A DNA stretch of 64,000 nucleotides from Paraescarpia echinospica (GCA_020002185.1 CM034539.1:31117897-31181896); one strand, 5' to 3'. Shown: positions 1 through 12,837, numbered from the stretch's first letter. The notes: generated by a model not told the origin, from the letters alone. Numbers and translations are program-made.

Positions 1-172
1 TTCCTTTTCCCTTGACACCAAACATATCGATCAGCGTCCTCGTCTGTATTGGCCTGTGGCCGCGCAAACCTGTCGTCTAGCAGGTCGAGTTGTCGATCGA
101 TGGGGGTTGCCGACTCGGTCTTGTGTTTACCCGGGATTCAGTGTCGCGGTGTTCCACAGACGAGTGGCAACG

Positions 173-284
173 ATGTGGCTGTCCGCGAAGTGGGTGAAGC
201 GCCCGCCGTCTTTACCGCCGTTGTTTTTGTTCCTAGCCTTGCTCTTCACTTGGGTACGCGGTGGTTTATCACAAGGAAGTAACG
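173..284 (+). CDS. Exon 1 of a secreted YWTD-propeller receptor gene (signal peptide)
   Basis: The ATG at 173 opens a 37-codon reading frame with a basic N-region (KWVKR), a long Leu/Phe-rich core (LPPLFLFLALLFTW) and a small-residue cleavage region, so it looks like a signal peptide. The exon ends in a good donor (AACG/GTAAGG, intron from 285) and leaves phase 1. This phase matches the acceptor of the exon at 17570, which continues the frame into propeller sequence. The frame is open upstream of 173 without an ATG, so 173 is the best start. The product should enter the secretory pathway as a secreted or single-pass surface protein. The family (LRP/LDLR-like or another YWTD protein) cannot be decided from four exons. 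Confidence 0.72.
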
Positions 285-1362
285 GTAAGGCGATTGTCTG
301 TATTTTACTTTAACAAAAACACATTACCGGAAGTGTTTCCGAACGTGCATAGAATAGGAAGCGGAAAACACACCCATCTAGGGGACAATTAACGCCTTCC
401 CAGCTCAATAGCGGATCCAGAAAGTGAGTCTATTGCTTCATAATGGCGATCGACAATTGTTGACGTTGGGTCGGTGGACTCGCTAAATACGTAAATGTAC
501 GTAATTACATAATAAAGTTAGAAATTTACGTCAGCGAATAGTATTACAGCGACATAATAAACCTTCTGATCTGTTTGGCCAACTATCGTCACTATCGATA
601 GTTTACTGTGTTATCACCGATAACTATCGATAGTTAAATGTACTATGGTTAGTATTGCAACATCGACTATCGCGATCCATCAATAATTCGATGTATTCTT
701 ACACCTCTGCTTCCCTCATTATCTCTTGAAAATAGCTATATAGCTAGATAGACCTGTGTCATCAGCCACGGAAAATGTGACAAATGAAGTGAACATCTAG
801 TATATGGAAATGTGATTCTAGCAATGGTATTTATATATAAATGTATTGGTTGCAGGCGATATCTGAGAACAATAGACAACTAAATAAATCATTATACACC
901 CCTGTATTATTTCAAACCTCCACCTCAAGGCGTGTTGCGCAAAGGGTGGCCCAAGGTGTGGTCCAGGGTGTGCCTCTTACCCAAGGGAAGTCCTCCGTTA
1001 ATGGGATTAATTGATTTTTCTAAAACTAGGTAGAGCCCACGTTAACAATTCCAGCACAATGCAAGCATCATCGAAATTTGACTGGTGTATTCATACACAT
1101 TGACGTACAAGGGTTCTTTACTCGGCATGTGCGATACCCCGTGAACATTTTAGTATGGCATAATCGTTGGTAACTACTACGGCTGTAACGACCTAAAAAT
1201 GCATCGATGTATCGCGATACTTCCCTCACGACATTGGTGATACATTTTCCACGCACGGCCATAAATCCGATACGTGAAAACATTAAAAAAATATGTTATC
1301 GTGTTGAAAGTTGTCAAAACTAACAAAACAACAAGGGATAGATGTATTTTAATTAATATTTC
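285..1362. other. Start of intron 1, no gene seen
   Basis: Apart from the TATCGATA palindromes this stretch is AT-rich unique-looking sequence. Short open frames on both strands have no recognisable domains. Confidence 0.5.
591..636. promoter_or_regulatory. Two TATCGATA palindromes in intron 1
   Basis: ACTATCGATAGT (591-602) and TAACTATCGATAGTTA (621-636) are perfect palindromes 19 bp apart, each centred on TATCGATA, about 310-350 bp after exon 1. TATCGATA is the DRE site bound by DREF in insects. Use of the motif in this animal is not shown, and the pair could be chance or part of an old inverted repeat. Confidence 0.3.
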
Positions 1363-1660
1363 CATACGTGGATGCAGAGAGGCCTGGGGGGCACGTGACC
1401 GTTTGAAATGCCCCCCCCCCGTTCTGGTTATGATAACAATAAGTTGAAGTTACGGTGACGCGGTGACGAAAAATTTTCAACAGCACACCCTCCCTCCATC
1501 TTCCGATATCACCAGTCTAGCCGAGACAGCGGAGCAGGGCTGAAATTACGGCGGCGCGGCAGCGACAACATTTCGAATACTCCATTTGGTTCGGTCGCCA
1601 GTGGAGGTTTTTTGTGCTCCCTGTAGATTTGATTTCTGGATCCACCCCTGATTTCTGGGT
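1363..1660. repeat. Interspersed repeat with G/C-run ends (copy 1)
   Basis: This copy shares a chain of blocks with 2817-3225: GGCCTGG(G/A)GGGCACGTG, a run of C, AATTTTCAACAGCAC, GTTCGG, and CCAGTGGAGG near the end. It carries no coding potential, so it is a non-autonomous repeat of unknown class. Related, more diverged pieces lie at 5411-5575, 7380-7465 and 7848-8275. Confidence 0.55.
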
Positions 1661-2019
1661 CAGTGACTTAGGGGATAATTTATATAAACATTATGGTCTC
1701 TAAGGTTTTAGTTAGTACAAATATTGTTTTTTCAATAGGCCCTTTAAGGTATCCTAGGGAGCTCTGTATAATGCGTTGCAAATTAATTGTATCTCTGAAA
1801 CTATGTGTAATTATGTATCGCGATGCGTTTTGTGACACACGTATCATGATACATATCGTGGCTAGTACAGACTACGCAATTTGTACGTTTCCGTTTTAAA
1901 TCTAGCAGTTCTTATTCTTTGTAGACCTATTGATATGCCTACATAAGCCCGGTGCAAAGTTGATTTGGGAAGGAGTGCATTTTATGACCTGCGATTGCAT
2001 ACTCCCAACACAATTCGAA

Positions 2020-2235
2020 ATGCTCCCCGTGAAACCTCAAACTGCACCCCCTTGTGGCTTCAAAAAACCTCCATCCGCACCCCACTTGGGATATCCAAGT
2101 GCACCCCTCGAGGCTCCCTAAGACATCCAGCTGTACCCCACTTGAGGCTCCCAAAAAAGTACGTGGTGAGACCTTTTCCCTTGAGTGGAACTCTTTTGCC
2201 TCAGCGTGGGGTGCATACGCACCCATCGCACCCCA
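2020..2235. repeat. Degenerate tandem motif, TGCACCCC/GAGGCTCCC type
   Basis: Four to five imperfect copies of a roughly 35-bp motif, built from 'CTGCACCCC', 'TTGAGGCTCCC' and 'AAAAC', follow each other here. The same motif recurs in inverted orientation inside 2990-3190 and in the direct orientation at 52300-52405. Open frames across it on both strands are a by-product of the repeat. Confidence 0.55.
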
Positions 2236-2816
2236 ATCTATATAGCCTAATGCCCACGTGATAGACGTAATTTTAATGTTCTGCCGAAAACACTAATTAG
2301 TGTCTCTAATAGTTCCTATTTCCTATATAAAATATACACAAAAATCCTTTACACGACGTATTTTAGAAACGTTGGAGCTAGCGAATACCATCGACAGTCA
2401 AAGCGAGATTTTAATATTAAATGATGTTTGCCTTGTTACTATTGCGTTGACTGGAACGCTGGGATGGTCCCATGTTGCTTACGCCATTGTCAACGGTGGT
2501 TTGGGAGATGTGCTTGTGGCTTGAAAATCGCCACAGCGTATAAATTATAAAATACGTGTACTGCGTAGACAAGGTTGCGTGAGCATGCGTTACACGATAG
2601 GCGAGGTACGCGAGGTTCACGTTTGCGCTTGGCTGGACATATGCCTACAGGTATATAATTGTTTTGTGGACGTACCACTTTTACACGACCGTAAATATAT
2701 CGCAATCGCGATCCATATCAAGTTGGATCTGCGATCGTATTTACAACAATGCTTCCGTTCCGCCACCACTGAATTAATCACAATCGCAATTGAGCAAGTG
2801 CAGTAGCACATGTCCA

Positions 2817-3225
2817 AAAGCGGATCCAGGGGGCCTGGAGGGCACGTGCCCGTAGATATTTGGAATTTGGCCCCGTTATGCCTGCGTTAGAGCGGCGTGC
2901 CCCCCATACCTTTTGAGCCTGCCCCCTACATGTCCCAGCTTAGACTGTTGTATCGTGTTCCCCCGTTTAGGTGAGTCACAGGGGTGGGGTACAATTGGAG
3001 GTTTTGGGTTAATTTCCGAAATTGTGAACGTCATTGCGAAAAATGTTCAACAGCACCCCCCCCCCTTCAGATGTCATGCATGATCCGACTCAGCCCACCC
3101 AATATGAGTTTGGTTCGGCTGCCAGCCAGTGGAGGCTTTTTGGCGACCATCGAGGGGGTGCAATTGGAGGTTTCGTGCCTCCCTTAGACCACCCTCTCTG
3201 GATTTGTTTTGGGTAACCATAGTTT
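2817..3225. repeat. Interspersed repeat with G/C-run ends (copy 2)
   Basis: The copy begins GCGGATCCAGGGGGCCTGG and ends in the inverted 'GTGCAATTGGAGGTTT' motif. Block order agrees with 1363-1660. No open frame belongs to it. Confidence 0.55.
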
Positions 3226-3489
3226 CTGCATGGCCAAACCAGTCATTAAAGAGAGGTGGATGCACACAGCAAGTTGCAGGTACCGTGTTGTATAACGTGG
3301 CGATTTTGATATTTCGTATTAATTATGTATAGTATAGTAATTTGGAATCAATCAAGAGCTTCGTCTACAATTTACCAAACGCGTTCAAACGCGTTCTTAA
3401 AGTCAACGAAATTGTGATAAAGGTATTGTTGGTGATCGATGTCTTTCTCGATCAGAAGTTTGATGTTGGAGATTTGTTCAGTGGTATTG

Positions 3490-3830
3490 TGTAGTGCCGT
3501 GGTGCAGTGGCTAGAGCTTTGGACTCTCAATCGAGAGAACCCGGGTTCGAATCCTGTGTTGCGGTGTCGAACCTTGGGCAAGTTCGTTCACTACACATTG
3601 CTCCAGTTCACTCAGCTGTATGAATGAGTACCTGGCTATAGACAGCGGTGGATATTTGTGTACGAACAGTCTTCGCGCATTAATTGCAGCGTGGCTGGAT
3701 GCTTCCCAGAGAAGTCGAGATGGTGTTCGAGTGAACAGGTCTGCCAGGGAGTAAAATGTAAAGCGCTTTGAGCAGTCCTGAGGACTGGATACTGCGCTAT
3801 ATAAGTATTTACCTTTTTTTTATTTCGTTT
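3490..3830 (+). mobile_element. tRNA-derived SINE, copy 1
   Basis: The head holds an A-box-like GTGGCTAGAGC and a perfect B box, GGTTCGAATCC, spaced as in a tRNA gene. The body contains GCTTCCCAGAGAAGTCGAGA, and the tail TAAAGCGCTTTGAGCAG...GCGCTATATAAGT resembles a LINE-derived SINE tail. The anticodon arm is degenerate, so it is not a functional tRNA. The inverted copy at 51545-51770 shares both the tRNA-like head and the body, which shows a dispersed family. Confidence 0.82.
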
Positions 3831-5410
3831 TGGTCTGAAGCTAGCTTGTTCCTCTGATAGCAATTCCTCCACTTTCCCATTTATCGAGTCTGTTTAAGAT
3901 GATTTTTTAGCTTGGAGGCTCAATGTTGAAAGTGGGGGACAGCCCCAATATTTCTGTTTTTTTTTATAGATTTTTTGTGAGCGCCATTCCAGTTGAATTG
4001 CGCATAATTATAAAATAAAACGTGTTCATTTGTTCCCTGAAAATATTCAACAACACCCACCACCGTCTATTTTCCTGCAAACATTTTGGAAGTCATCGCT
4101 ATTTTTAACATCTAATAATTTCTTTCCGACGCCACTGTTGCCACCACTGCATTGTTACCACAAGATAAAATGCCCGTCACCTGACGGGATGCCTTGGTAG
4201 CTGAAAGTCGTGATAGTAATATTTACCAAATTTTAGAGAACACGCGGCCTCGTTACACAAACACCGTAACGCGCTCGCAGGTAGGCCTACTCGTTGTTTG
4301 TTCAATGTGACGAAGTTCGGAGAGAATGTGAAGTTCACGTCCATTGATAAGTTCTAGCCGGGATAGTGTAGAATTATCAAGTAATATTCGCATTGCAACA
4401 TATATTCTACTGGCATGAGGGTTGCCGCGACAGCACCAAGGAATTAAAGCATTAGTGTGTCAGCGTCTACTCGATCCATGTTGCCAAATCTATGACGCAG
4501 GGTCCGTTTTCCAGAAGTATAAATTTGCCATGCGTACGATATTCCTGCGATTGTTAGGTTACGTTTTACGTTCCGAACAACTTAGTTACCACATAAAAGG
4601 TGAGAATCTTGATATATATGGGGTATCTTACGTCCTTCCAAGGGTCGTAGATTAATCCATGAAAGTTCAGCACTCGATATTCAAGCCATCTAAGAGGATT
4701 ATAAGCTCAATTATAAGAAGATGCTTGATTAGTTCTGCTGGGATGTTGTCAGCGTTTTGTGATTTTCTTGTCTTCAGTTCATCTACTTCTTCTCTTAATA
4801 TAGGTGTGTCAATGTCAACGTTTTGAGTGTATTCCGATGTGTGATCGTATCCGGATTTAGTTCCTAGTTGTAGAATATAGGCCTATAGCTATTTGCAGTT
4901 TTGCTTCCTTTTGATTTCAATTAGACTATTCCCATTAGTGTCATCAGAGAATCTGTCATGTTTTGTCTGTATTGAGGCTTTCAAGATGTCACACGCCTGT
5001 CTGTGTTGTTTGCTCGCACCCCATCTCCTACCGTATGTTATTGCATCACCGATTAAGCCAGTCTTTCTTCATTCTTATTGTATTATTTGTCTCGGTATTG
5101 CTCCTTTGCTCGTTCATTGGAAGCGCTATTCTTTTTTTCTTTTTTTTTGAACACATAGTTATAAAATTATTTATAAAATGTACATTACTTACAAATATGC
5201 ATGTTTTATATGCTCTACATATTCTATTTGTCTCATATAGTAACCACTGTAGACCTTACGTTTGTGGAATGACAGTGTGAGGCTAAAGGAATATGTCCAT
5301 TTTATATGATTTTCAATTCAATTCAATAATTTCATTATATTGTGGGGTTTGTTTGTGTTCGTAGATCTTCATTTGCTATTAAAAGCTAGCTATATAAAAT
5401 ATAGTACATA
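3831..5410. other. Intron sequence, no gene seen
   Basis: AT-rich sequence with short T runs (for example 5130-5150). No splice-flanked exon, RNA gene or transposon end was recognised. Confidence 0.45.
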
Positions 5411-5575
5411 TCCGGGGCCGTAGCTGGCTTAAAACAACTAGGGGGCAGTAAACAATTACAGTAAAGCTTATATATTCACGCGGGAGTTCTCTCCAAGAAA
5501 ATGTTGACAATCTACCCCCTCTTGGTGCAATCTAGCATATTTTCTTGAGAATTTCGCCCACGGCTCAATTATTGT
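5411..5575. repeat. Diverged interspersed repeat fragment
   Basis: It contains GGGGCCGTAGC near the start, AGGGGGCAGTA, AAAATGTTGACA and CTACCCCCTC, the same chain of G/C-run blocks as in the repeats at 2817 and 7848. Assignment is tentative. Confidence 0.35.
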
Positions 5576-6032
5576 TTCAGTGTCGGTCGCATGTTGCATA
5601 GGAATAAAAAAATACATGAAAAAAATACATTTATCAAAATCGACAGCTATGCATCATATACGGGATATCGGTTCAACACTTATACATCCGTCTAAAAATG
5701 TTTTTTTCAAGATCACTTTCTCTCGCCGTCGCGTGCAGTATTTCGCTAATTGGCATTACACAAATAAACCTCTTCGGGGGTGGGAAGATAGTTTGATTTT
5801 ATATAGACATATAACATTCCGAGGCTATTGAGCCGTCTTTCTGTCAGAAGAATTACCCCTCGCAAGTAACACTTTCGACTGGTGTGGTGAGGAAGATGTT
5901 TACGTACGATCTTGCTGATGATGGCAAATGTTTGACCACTCGCCGAAATCGGTTCACGCGAATACGACAGTCGTGGAACTTGATGGTTATCGTCCCTCCT
6001 TCGCCACTTAGTCCTGTGTCATCTACAGGGGG

Positions 6033-6310
6033 CGCGCGATAGTGTAGTGGCTAGCACATCCGCCTGACATGCCGGCGCCTCGAGTTCAATACCCGGACCG
6101 CGCAGGTATGGTATATTTGGTGTAAAAACCTGGCTCTCAACATTGGGGACTGTGTATCCCTCGTGACTCGGAGATCACGTTAATGTCGGACCCGTCTCAA
6201 TTTGGGACGTAAAAGAACCACTGAGGACGACAAGCACCCTGGCAGTGACAACCCTCAATGCCAGCATAGAAAGGTCGGCTTGGCGATAATGTTCTGAAAA
6301 AGGCTGACTA
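6033..6310 (+). mobile_element. Second tRNA-derived SINE-like element
   Basis: GATAGTGTAGTGGCTAGCAC resembles a tRNA A box and GAGTTCAATACCC a slightly mutated B box, about 35 bp apart. The tail beyond 6110 does not match the SINE at 3490, so this is a different family. It cannot fold into a complete cloverleaf with a 3' acceptor end. Confidence 0.55.
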
Positions 6311-7847
6311 GTTGAATGAGACCTCATAAGATCATAACATTGTAACTGTTGTTACAATATATACAGACTAGTCAGTTAATAGAACGTTGCCGAGTGCTGG
6401 AAACAACTAGGAATCTAGTTTCTGTAGTCTGGACGGCAGGATCGAGGTCTTCAGCTGCAGTGAGTTCATAGTGGTCACTCGAAAATCATTCAGCCAACTC
6501 GTCAAGGACGTGATCAAAAAACGGATAAATTATATTGATGCGATAGTAGTCAGCTGTTGATTGATCCGTGTCTCCAGCGAAGGCGCTGAAGCTGTGCCGT
6601 TCTGGGTTTACGACTCTCAATAACTGTATAGAGTTGGCCACCTGCCCAACACGGCGCTACATTTCATCCCACCCTGGTGGGATGGTCATGCATGCAGTCC
6701 CGGATGCTAATACTCGCCAACGAAATGTCCTCCTGTGTTTGGCTTTGAGGTCCTTGGTTACAGACGCAAGAAAACTGAGCACCTTTTGGGCGACCTGTAG
6801 GGGCACGATTAATTGCGAATCTTCCTGAAGACGGCCGTATACGCGGCTGCGTCATTTGTGCGTCACCGGTGGGACCTACTGGCCCGTTCGATGCCGTCCA
6901 GCGGATCAAACACAGTTTTCTATTTATTTGTTAGTGTGTGTGTATTTTTGTATTTAATGTTAAGTGTGATTAGATGCAACAAAGATTCCTTCGCCTCTAC
7001 GCATCTACGGTCTTGACCAGGGGCGGATATCTAACAGGACGAAACAGTACTTTTAAGAAAAGGTACCCTTTTCATATCGGGAAAAGAGCCCTTAAAATAC
7101 GGGGTATCATTCTATGGTTCTTTCAAGCACAACAATACTACAGTATATTTCAAGCACAGCAATACTATTGTATATTGCTGTGCTCGAAGGAACTACCCGC
7201 ACCCTTCACTCTGTCCCATATATCCACGCCTCAACAGTGGGCTCGATCGTTTCCAGGCACATAACCAGAAATATGGGAGATATATTGCGGGCCAATTTAT
7301 GAAAATAAGACACTTCAAAATGACCAATATGTGGGCATGGAATCACAAAAAACATAGTGACATAAATAATATAGGCTAGAGAAAAGGGGCACTTTTAAAC
7401 TAAAAGGGCATTTTTTTTGGGGGGCAACTGCCCCCCCTGCCCATGCTAACTACGGCCCTGAAATCACAAAAAAAAACAATCATGTCCATTTGTCGACGTT
7501 GTATACGTCACCGGATTTCATCAAACTAGTTATCTGGAGGTACTATATCAAAACTATAATATTTAACGAGAGCTTTTCTGTTCCATATTACCCGGAAATA
7601 CCTTCTCAAACCAGGGGTACATGGAAATAATATTAACAGGAAGTTCGTTCCACGCCCCACATACTAACGCGCCAAAACATAAATTCAAGGAACTTCCTGA
7701 CAGCCTCGCTTGTCTCCAAAATAATGCTTTGAATAGTGCATGTGCATGTTTTACTACTTTTTGTGTGGAGTAACATTGTTTTTGATATCTAGGACAGGCA
7801 GCATATATGTACCTTCAACACACGTAGGCATAGACGCGGGAACAGGG
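6311..7847. other. Intron sequence with one short hairpin
   Basis: No gene was recognised. A perfect 12-bp stem (AGCACAGCAATA / TATTGCTGTGCT, 7153-7184) with an 8-nt loop lies within. GGGGGGCAACTGCCCCCCCTG and CTACGGCCCTG at 7419-7462 resemble an interspersed repeat end. Confidence 0.4.
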
Positions 7848-8275
7848 GGCAGGGGGGCAGCTTCCCCTCTGGAATTTCTCTAGGGGGGCAGACATATGGT
7901 TCTGCCTCTCATTAAATGTGAGTGTGAATGTTTTTTTTTGTGTGGCGAGCGTCAATGGCGGGTGGAAATTTTATGAGACGATTAATGTGTATTTTTGTCG
8001 ACTGTGAAAGGTGCAGTTGGAGGGTAGATATATTGTTTTCTGCCCCCCCCCAGTAATAGGCGGCGTGGTGGCGAAATTTTTTCAAAAGCACCCTAAATTT
8101 TTAACAGCGCACTCCCCCACCACCCCACCACCCCACCCCACCCCCTACCCCCGTCTTTCAATGTCACAGTCGAGCCAACCGAAACAGCCACAAGATATGA
8201 AGATATGCGGCGGCGAAAATTTGTCAGTGGTGCTGAAGCTCCGTACGTTAGCCCCCCCACCCCAATATTAATTTC
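7848..8275. repeat. Interspersed repeat with G/C-run ends (copy 3)
   Basis: AGGGGGCAGGGGGGCAGC at the start, TTCAAAAGCACC, a C-rich block with tandem CCACCCCA units (8117-8152) and CAGTCGAGCC follow the same order as in 1363-1660. Non-coding. Confidence 0.5.
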
Positions 8276-8976
8276 GTTCCCGCGTCACTGCAACTTTTAT
8301 AGGGTAGTTTTTTATTTCTGCAAGTTCATATTTGGCAAGGCACAAGTGTTAGATGTCCCCAAGATCAAACACCGTGTATCAATAAAAAAAATACAAGACG
8401 GTCCTGCGCGCGCTGTTCACGTTATTCAAATAAAGTACGTCAATGGAGCGGTTATAGTCCGCCATTCCGGATGAGCGCGCCAAGCCAGAACAAATGTAGT
8501 CTCGCTTAACCGACTCTCGCCCGGCTGCGTGACTTCACCGGGAAGAGAGTATGGTTCTGAAGTCGCCTTTGAAATGTTACGCTAGATGGCAACAGTCAGC
8601 ATGTTGATCTATCCTGGTTCATGATAAACACAAACTACTGCAAAAAAATTAATTTATGTTTATTTTGTGTGTGACATATAACTTTAATGTTGATTTTTTA
8701 GCATAGTATTATCTAATAAAAGTGTATCCTTATTTAATTTGTTATTTCATAGTTGGCCTGAGATCCAATAATCGTCTCTACCTGAATCTGGGGTAAAGCT
8801 GCCCTACCGGTAACATTGGCCCAACAGAGCATTATAATTTCCCACGCAGTTGTGAGGGGCGAAAAAGTGCTGCCACCTCACGGCGCCTGGGTAACCGAGG
8901 CTAGAACAGATGCACTGACGCACATGCCAGCCTCCCAATGGTGGACAAAAACTCCTAGTGTAGACTGCCATGATCT

Positions 8977-9431
8977 GGGGTAAGACCACATTTAAATTTT
9001 ACATAGGCGGCCATTATAACGTTTCCTTCATTTCCTGCTAAATTTGACAAACAATTTTCTTGAAAATTTCACAGCATATTTAACCTCCATTGACACAAGT
9101 GCTATGGAAAACTCGTAAAATTCTCATACCTCAGTTTTCAGACAAATCCACCCAAACCTGACACCCCTCAATTTCGCCCCAATCTGGTGACGGATTTTGA
9201 AATATTGGTGCGTTCTGCAAAATAGCCACTGTGCGAATACGCGAGCGACTAGCGCATGTTTATTGCTACCTCGTGAAAGATCTAATGTAGTAGTACATTT
9301 AGTATTCACTGGACTGACATGTGCCATGCCAAAGTGCTCGAACAAAATTCACACATGCCACCAAAACGGTATTTTCAAGGGCACTCTTTCGGTCGGTAAT
9401 GGCGGACGAATCCTTAATGTGGTCTTACCCC
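8977..9431. mobile_element. MITE with GGGGTAAGACCACATT ends and ATCT flanks
   Basis: The left end GGGGTAAGACCACATT (8977-8992) is repeated inverted at 9416-9431, a perfect 16-bp terminal inverted repeat. ATCT lies directly outside both ends (8973-8976 and 9432-9435), as expected for a 4-bp target duplication. The 455-bp interior has no transposase and is therefore non-autonomous. The superfamily is not recognised; a 4-bp duplication with G-rich ends does not match the common TA, TTAA or 8-bp classes. Confidence 0.75.
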
Positions 9432-10286
9432 ATCTCGCTCATTGAGCAGGTGAGCCACCATAAGTATTAGCTCCTTGCCAAAGATTAAGTGATGCCATCT
9501 GGCGGTAACACTCAAACCACGCGCGTCTGCAGCCAGATTTCATCTTCCCGATTCGTATCACACCGGTTTACAGTCATGCGATAGTCGTCAATAGTCAAGG
9601 TTAGCGTCGGCAGATTGACTAAAAGCAGACCTTTTATTTGGCTTTGTACCATAGAAAAAGGCTCAGAAATATTTTGCGGATTTACACCGTGGCGCCACCA
9701 CGCGAATTGTAGGCAAACTTTGGCTCACGCAATAAATGTTGACGCATGCACATAAATTAATTACGGGCGTCTGCTTTGGAAATAGAATAAGTCTTCGTAC
9801 GTAGGTCGACCTTTAGGTTGAATGCATTCGACGGGAATACTAAACACACAGTAATATTATTGCACAACAATGTCATTTAATATAGTTACCGGGTCGTGAT
9901 TCGACCCACACCACAATCTGTCGCTTTGAATCTCGCGAGCTCTAGCCGCTGATATATTTTTCATGACATTGTGACTGTCATTGGTTATAACCGCGGCGCT
10001 AGGACGGTAAACGCTGTTCAGCCTGTTGCCGTTGGTGTTAATAAACTTTTCGCGCGGCGCTGTGTTTTAGTACGTAAACTAAGTATTTCACTAAAACCAA
10101 CTTTTCTGACAATTTATTTGCATGACACAAATAAGGGATAAGGAATTACAATATGGGTATCTCTCGCAAATATTGTTCAGGTTTTTAAATTTTATGAAAA
10201 CGGCATATTTAAATTATATTACTGACACGATCGGCGATCATAATGTTGGTGTGGGCAATAATCGTGGGTCCAATCGTGTTTTGCCA

Positions 10287-10699
10287 TTTTTAGTCCTTTG
10301 GGCCGAAGGTCCAACGGACTTATGCCATCACTCTGCGTCCGCCGTGCGCCGTTAGCTGCCATATCTCAGAAACCGTTCAGTAACTTTTTGTCAAATTTTG
10401 CATAGACGTATCTTAGCCTTAGGGTACTGCCACTATGCACGAGGAATGTGTAATACACAACATACGGTATGCCATACGGGTCTGTTAACGGTTGTAATGC
10501 AGTTTAATTAAGTTTGCATTCTTCTCTCCTGTTGTATAGTATTGCATTTATTTTTGGATCTGTTGATTATTATGAGTAAATAATGTTTATTATTAAGTAG
10601 CAGTATGAGTATTTACCAAAAACACTTTGCTTGGCGTATGTGTCCATTTTGGATAATGGACACATACTGGAATAATCTGACAGCTGGATATTTGTTGTA
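10287..10699 (+). repeat. 'AGTCCTTTGG' family, copy A (left end only)
   Basis: It begins TTTTTAGTCCTTTGGGCCGA like copies B (10778) and C (13514) and shares 'ATGCCATCACTCTGCGTCCG' and 'TATCTCAGAAACCGTTCAG'. No matching right end follows before copy B, so it is truncated or interrupted. Confidence 0.6.
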
Positions 10700-10777
10700 C
10701 TTTTTTACTTAAGTACTTTTTGATACAAGTACTTTTTACTTAAGTACTTTCTTGGGGGGATACTTTTACTTAAGTAG
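10700..10777. repeat. ACTTAAGTACTTTT tandem repeat
   Basis: Several imperfect copies of TACTTAAGTACTTTT. Similar 'GTTACTTTTACTTAG' sequence resumes at 12774 after copy B, so copy B probably inserted into this repeat. Confidence 0.6.
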
Positions 10778-12770
10778 TTTTTAGTCCTTTGGCCGAAGGT
10801 CCAAGGGACTATTGCCATCACTCTGCGTCCACCATGCGCCGTTAGCTGACGTATCTCAGAAACCGTTTAGCAACTTTTTCTCTAATTTTACATATACATT
10901 TCATGTGGTAGTGTCACTGTACACAATAAATCTGTATTTGATTGAATCATTCTAAGGGCAACTAATGACCCCCAAAGAAGGACCCCAAAACTGATAAATT
11001 TTCACATTTTGCCTATTTAAAAAAACTCTTAAGTAACTTTTTCTCAAATTTTGCTTATACATTTCATGTAGTAGTGCCACTATACACAATAAATCTGTAT
11101 TTGATTGAATCATTCTAAGGGCACCAAAGGTCCCCTAAAATGCTAAGTTTGCTAACTAAATTGTCACTGGCAGAGGCTTCCAGGTTCCTTTTCTGACACA
11201 ATACACAAAATCTACTGCTAGGGGATAGTCTCAAGGGCCCTTCTCAAAACCACATCACTAGATAGTGTACAAATTTTGCATTTTTTGGGGCTGTGTCAGC
11301 CTTCTTCTGATGTGATGTAGAGTTACCACAAGGAGAAAATGTGTCTCCTTCGTTATTTGCTATTTACCTGAATGATTTTGAACAGAGTGTTAGTCAATTA
11401 TAAGGGACTTGACATGGCAGCTGGTGAAATTTACAACAAACTTAGTAACGATGATGATGAAAATGTATGTTCTACTATATGCTGATGATACTAGAATTAT
11501 TAAATCAAATACAGATTTCTTGTGTATAGTAGCGGAACTATGTCAACTCTTCTAATGGTTGACATTTGGTTGTTTCAGGATGACCCCTTAAAATGTAAGC
11601 CCAACTGTCCAGGGGTCTAGTGGGTGCTGGCTGGCTGGGAAGCTATTCCCCTTCCCAAAACATCTGTCACGTGCAGAGTCTGTGTCTTGCATGGATATCT
11701 ATTTTATGCAGTTGGTCTATATAAGCAGGAAGTTTGTGAAATTAGTTATTCTTAGGCCACAGAAAACTAATTCCCAGTTTCTCATCAATGCATGTATTTA
11801 AAAACAACATTTTATTTTCTGTTATAATTATTCCTCTAAATGCAAGACATAGTGCAATAAGTGAACAGTAAACATGTCATCATTTTACTTCCATCATAAC
11901 CCTTTATGGTCTGTAACTATGATTCACCAAAAAAACATTTGATTAATAATTACCTACAGGGTTGTTTGATTTCTGCCCAGCAGAAACGGCAACAATAGGA
12001 AATACATGCCATTGATAGGCAAACGTGTTCTTTTTATAGAAAACGTTAGTTTCTTTCTGTACCTGTCTACGTATGATAACCATTTGTCTGCCCTGCTCAC
12101 AATAAACATCACATGAATGATAAAAAGAAGATCACTGCCACTTAACTTGTGGATTAGTATTATAAAATTGCTCTGCTGCTGCTTGGTGGACAGTTAATTA
12201 GTGGCTCAAGTTCAAATATATCAGGACGTTTTTTTACACCTGCATGGTAGCTTAGGCTCAGTAGTGTGCTGGCAGCCACTAAACCTATAGGCTTGTGTGA
12301 AAAGGATAGTTGGCAGAAGAACTAACTTCAAAGCACCATTGCATCCATTTAGCCAGGCAGCAGTCACACGGTCCCAGTGTCTGATGCTACCATTTGCTCT
12401 CAAATAATCTGTCCTCTTAGTTTTACACATAAAGACATAATTTGGCATAACTTGATAAGTTTTTGTAGCAGCACATTTGTACTTCTACTGTATCAGTGCA
12501 ACATAACATACATACTGTGTGCCACATTTGAATGTCATGCATGTAGTATTTCCATGCATATATAATGTAAAACTTCAACAGCTGTTTTCTTTATTTTCAC
12601 TTTTTGAACAGTCATAATTTTAGAAACCGTGTAAAGCACCCTATCCAACCTTTACAAGGATGTAAGAAAACAATGTTAAAATTTTTCCGAGTTATCACTC
12701 ATTTGGTCAGCTGGGGTCACATATCGACGTATTAGTCCAAAGGACTTCAGGGCCTCTTGGCCCATTTTTT
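10778..12770 (+). mobile_element. 'AGTCCTTTGG' family, copy B (full length, about 2 kb)
   Basis: The left end TTTTTAGTCCTTTGG and a right end AGTCCAAAGGACTTCAG...TTGGCCCATTTTTT enclose about 2 kb. The outer AGTCC/GGACT words are inverted with respect to each other, and each end can fold into small hairpins (GGGCCTCTTGGCCC at the right). The interior has no long open frame; the block at 11638-11945 is shared with 12838-13052 and 13055-13400. Superfamily unknown. Confidence 0.6.
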
Positions 12771-12837
12771 GGGAGTTACTTTTACTTAGTTACTTTATTG
12801 GAGTACTTGTACCAGCACTGGTAACAGTAGATGTACT

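Noticed and set aside
3495..3560. Functional tRNA gene
   Set aside because: A and B boxes are present but the arms do not pair properly and the sequence continues into a SINE body found again at 51545.
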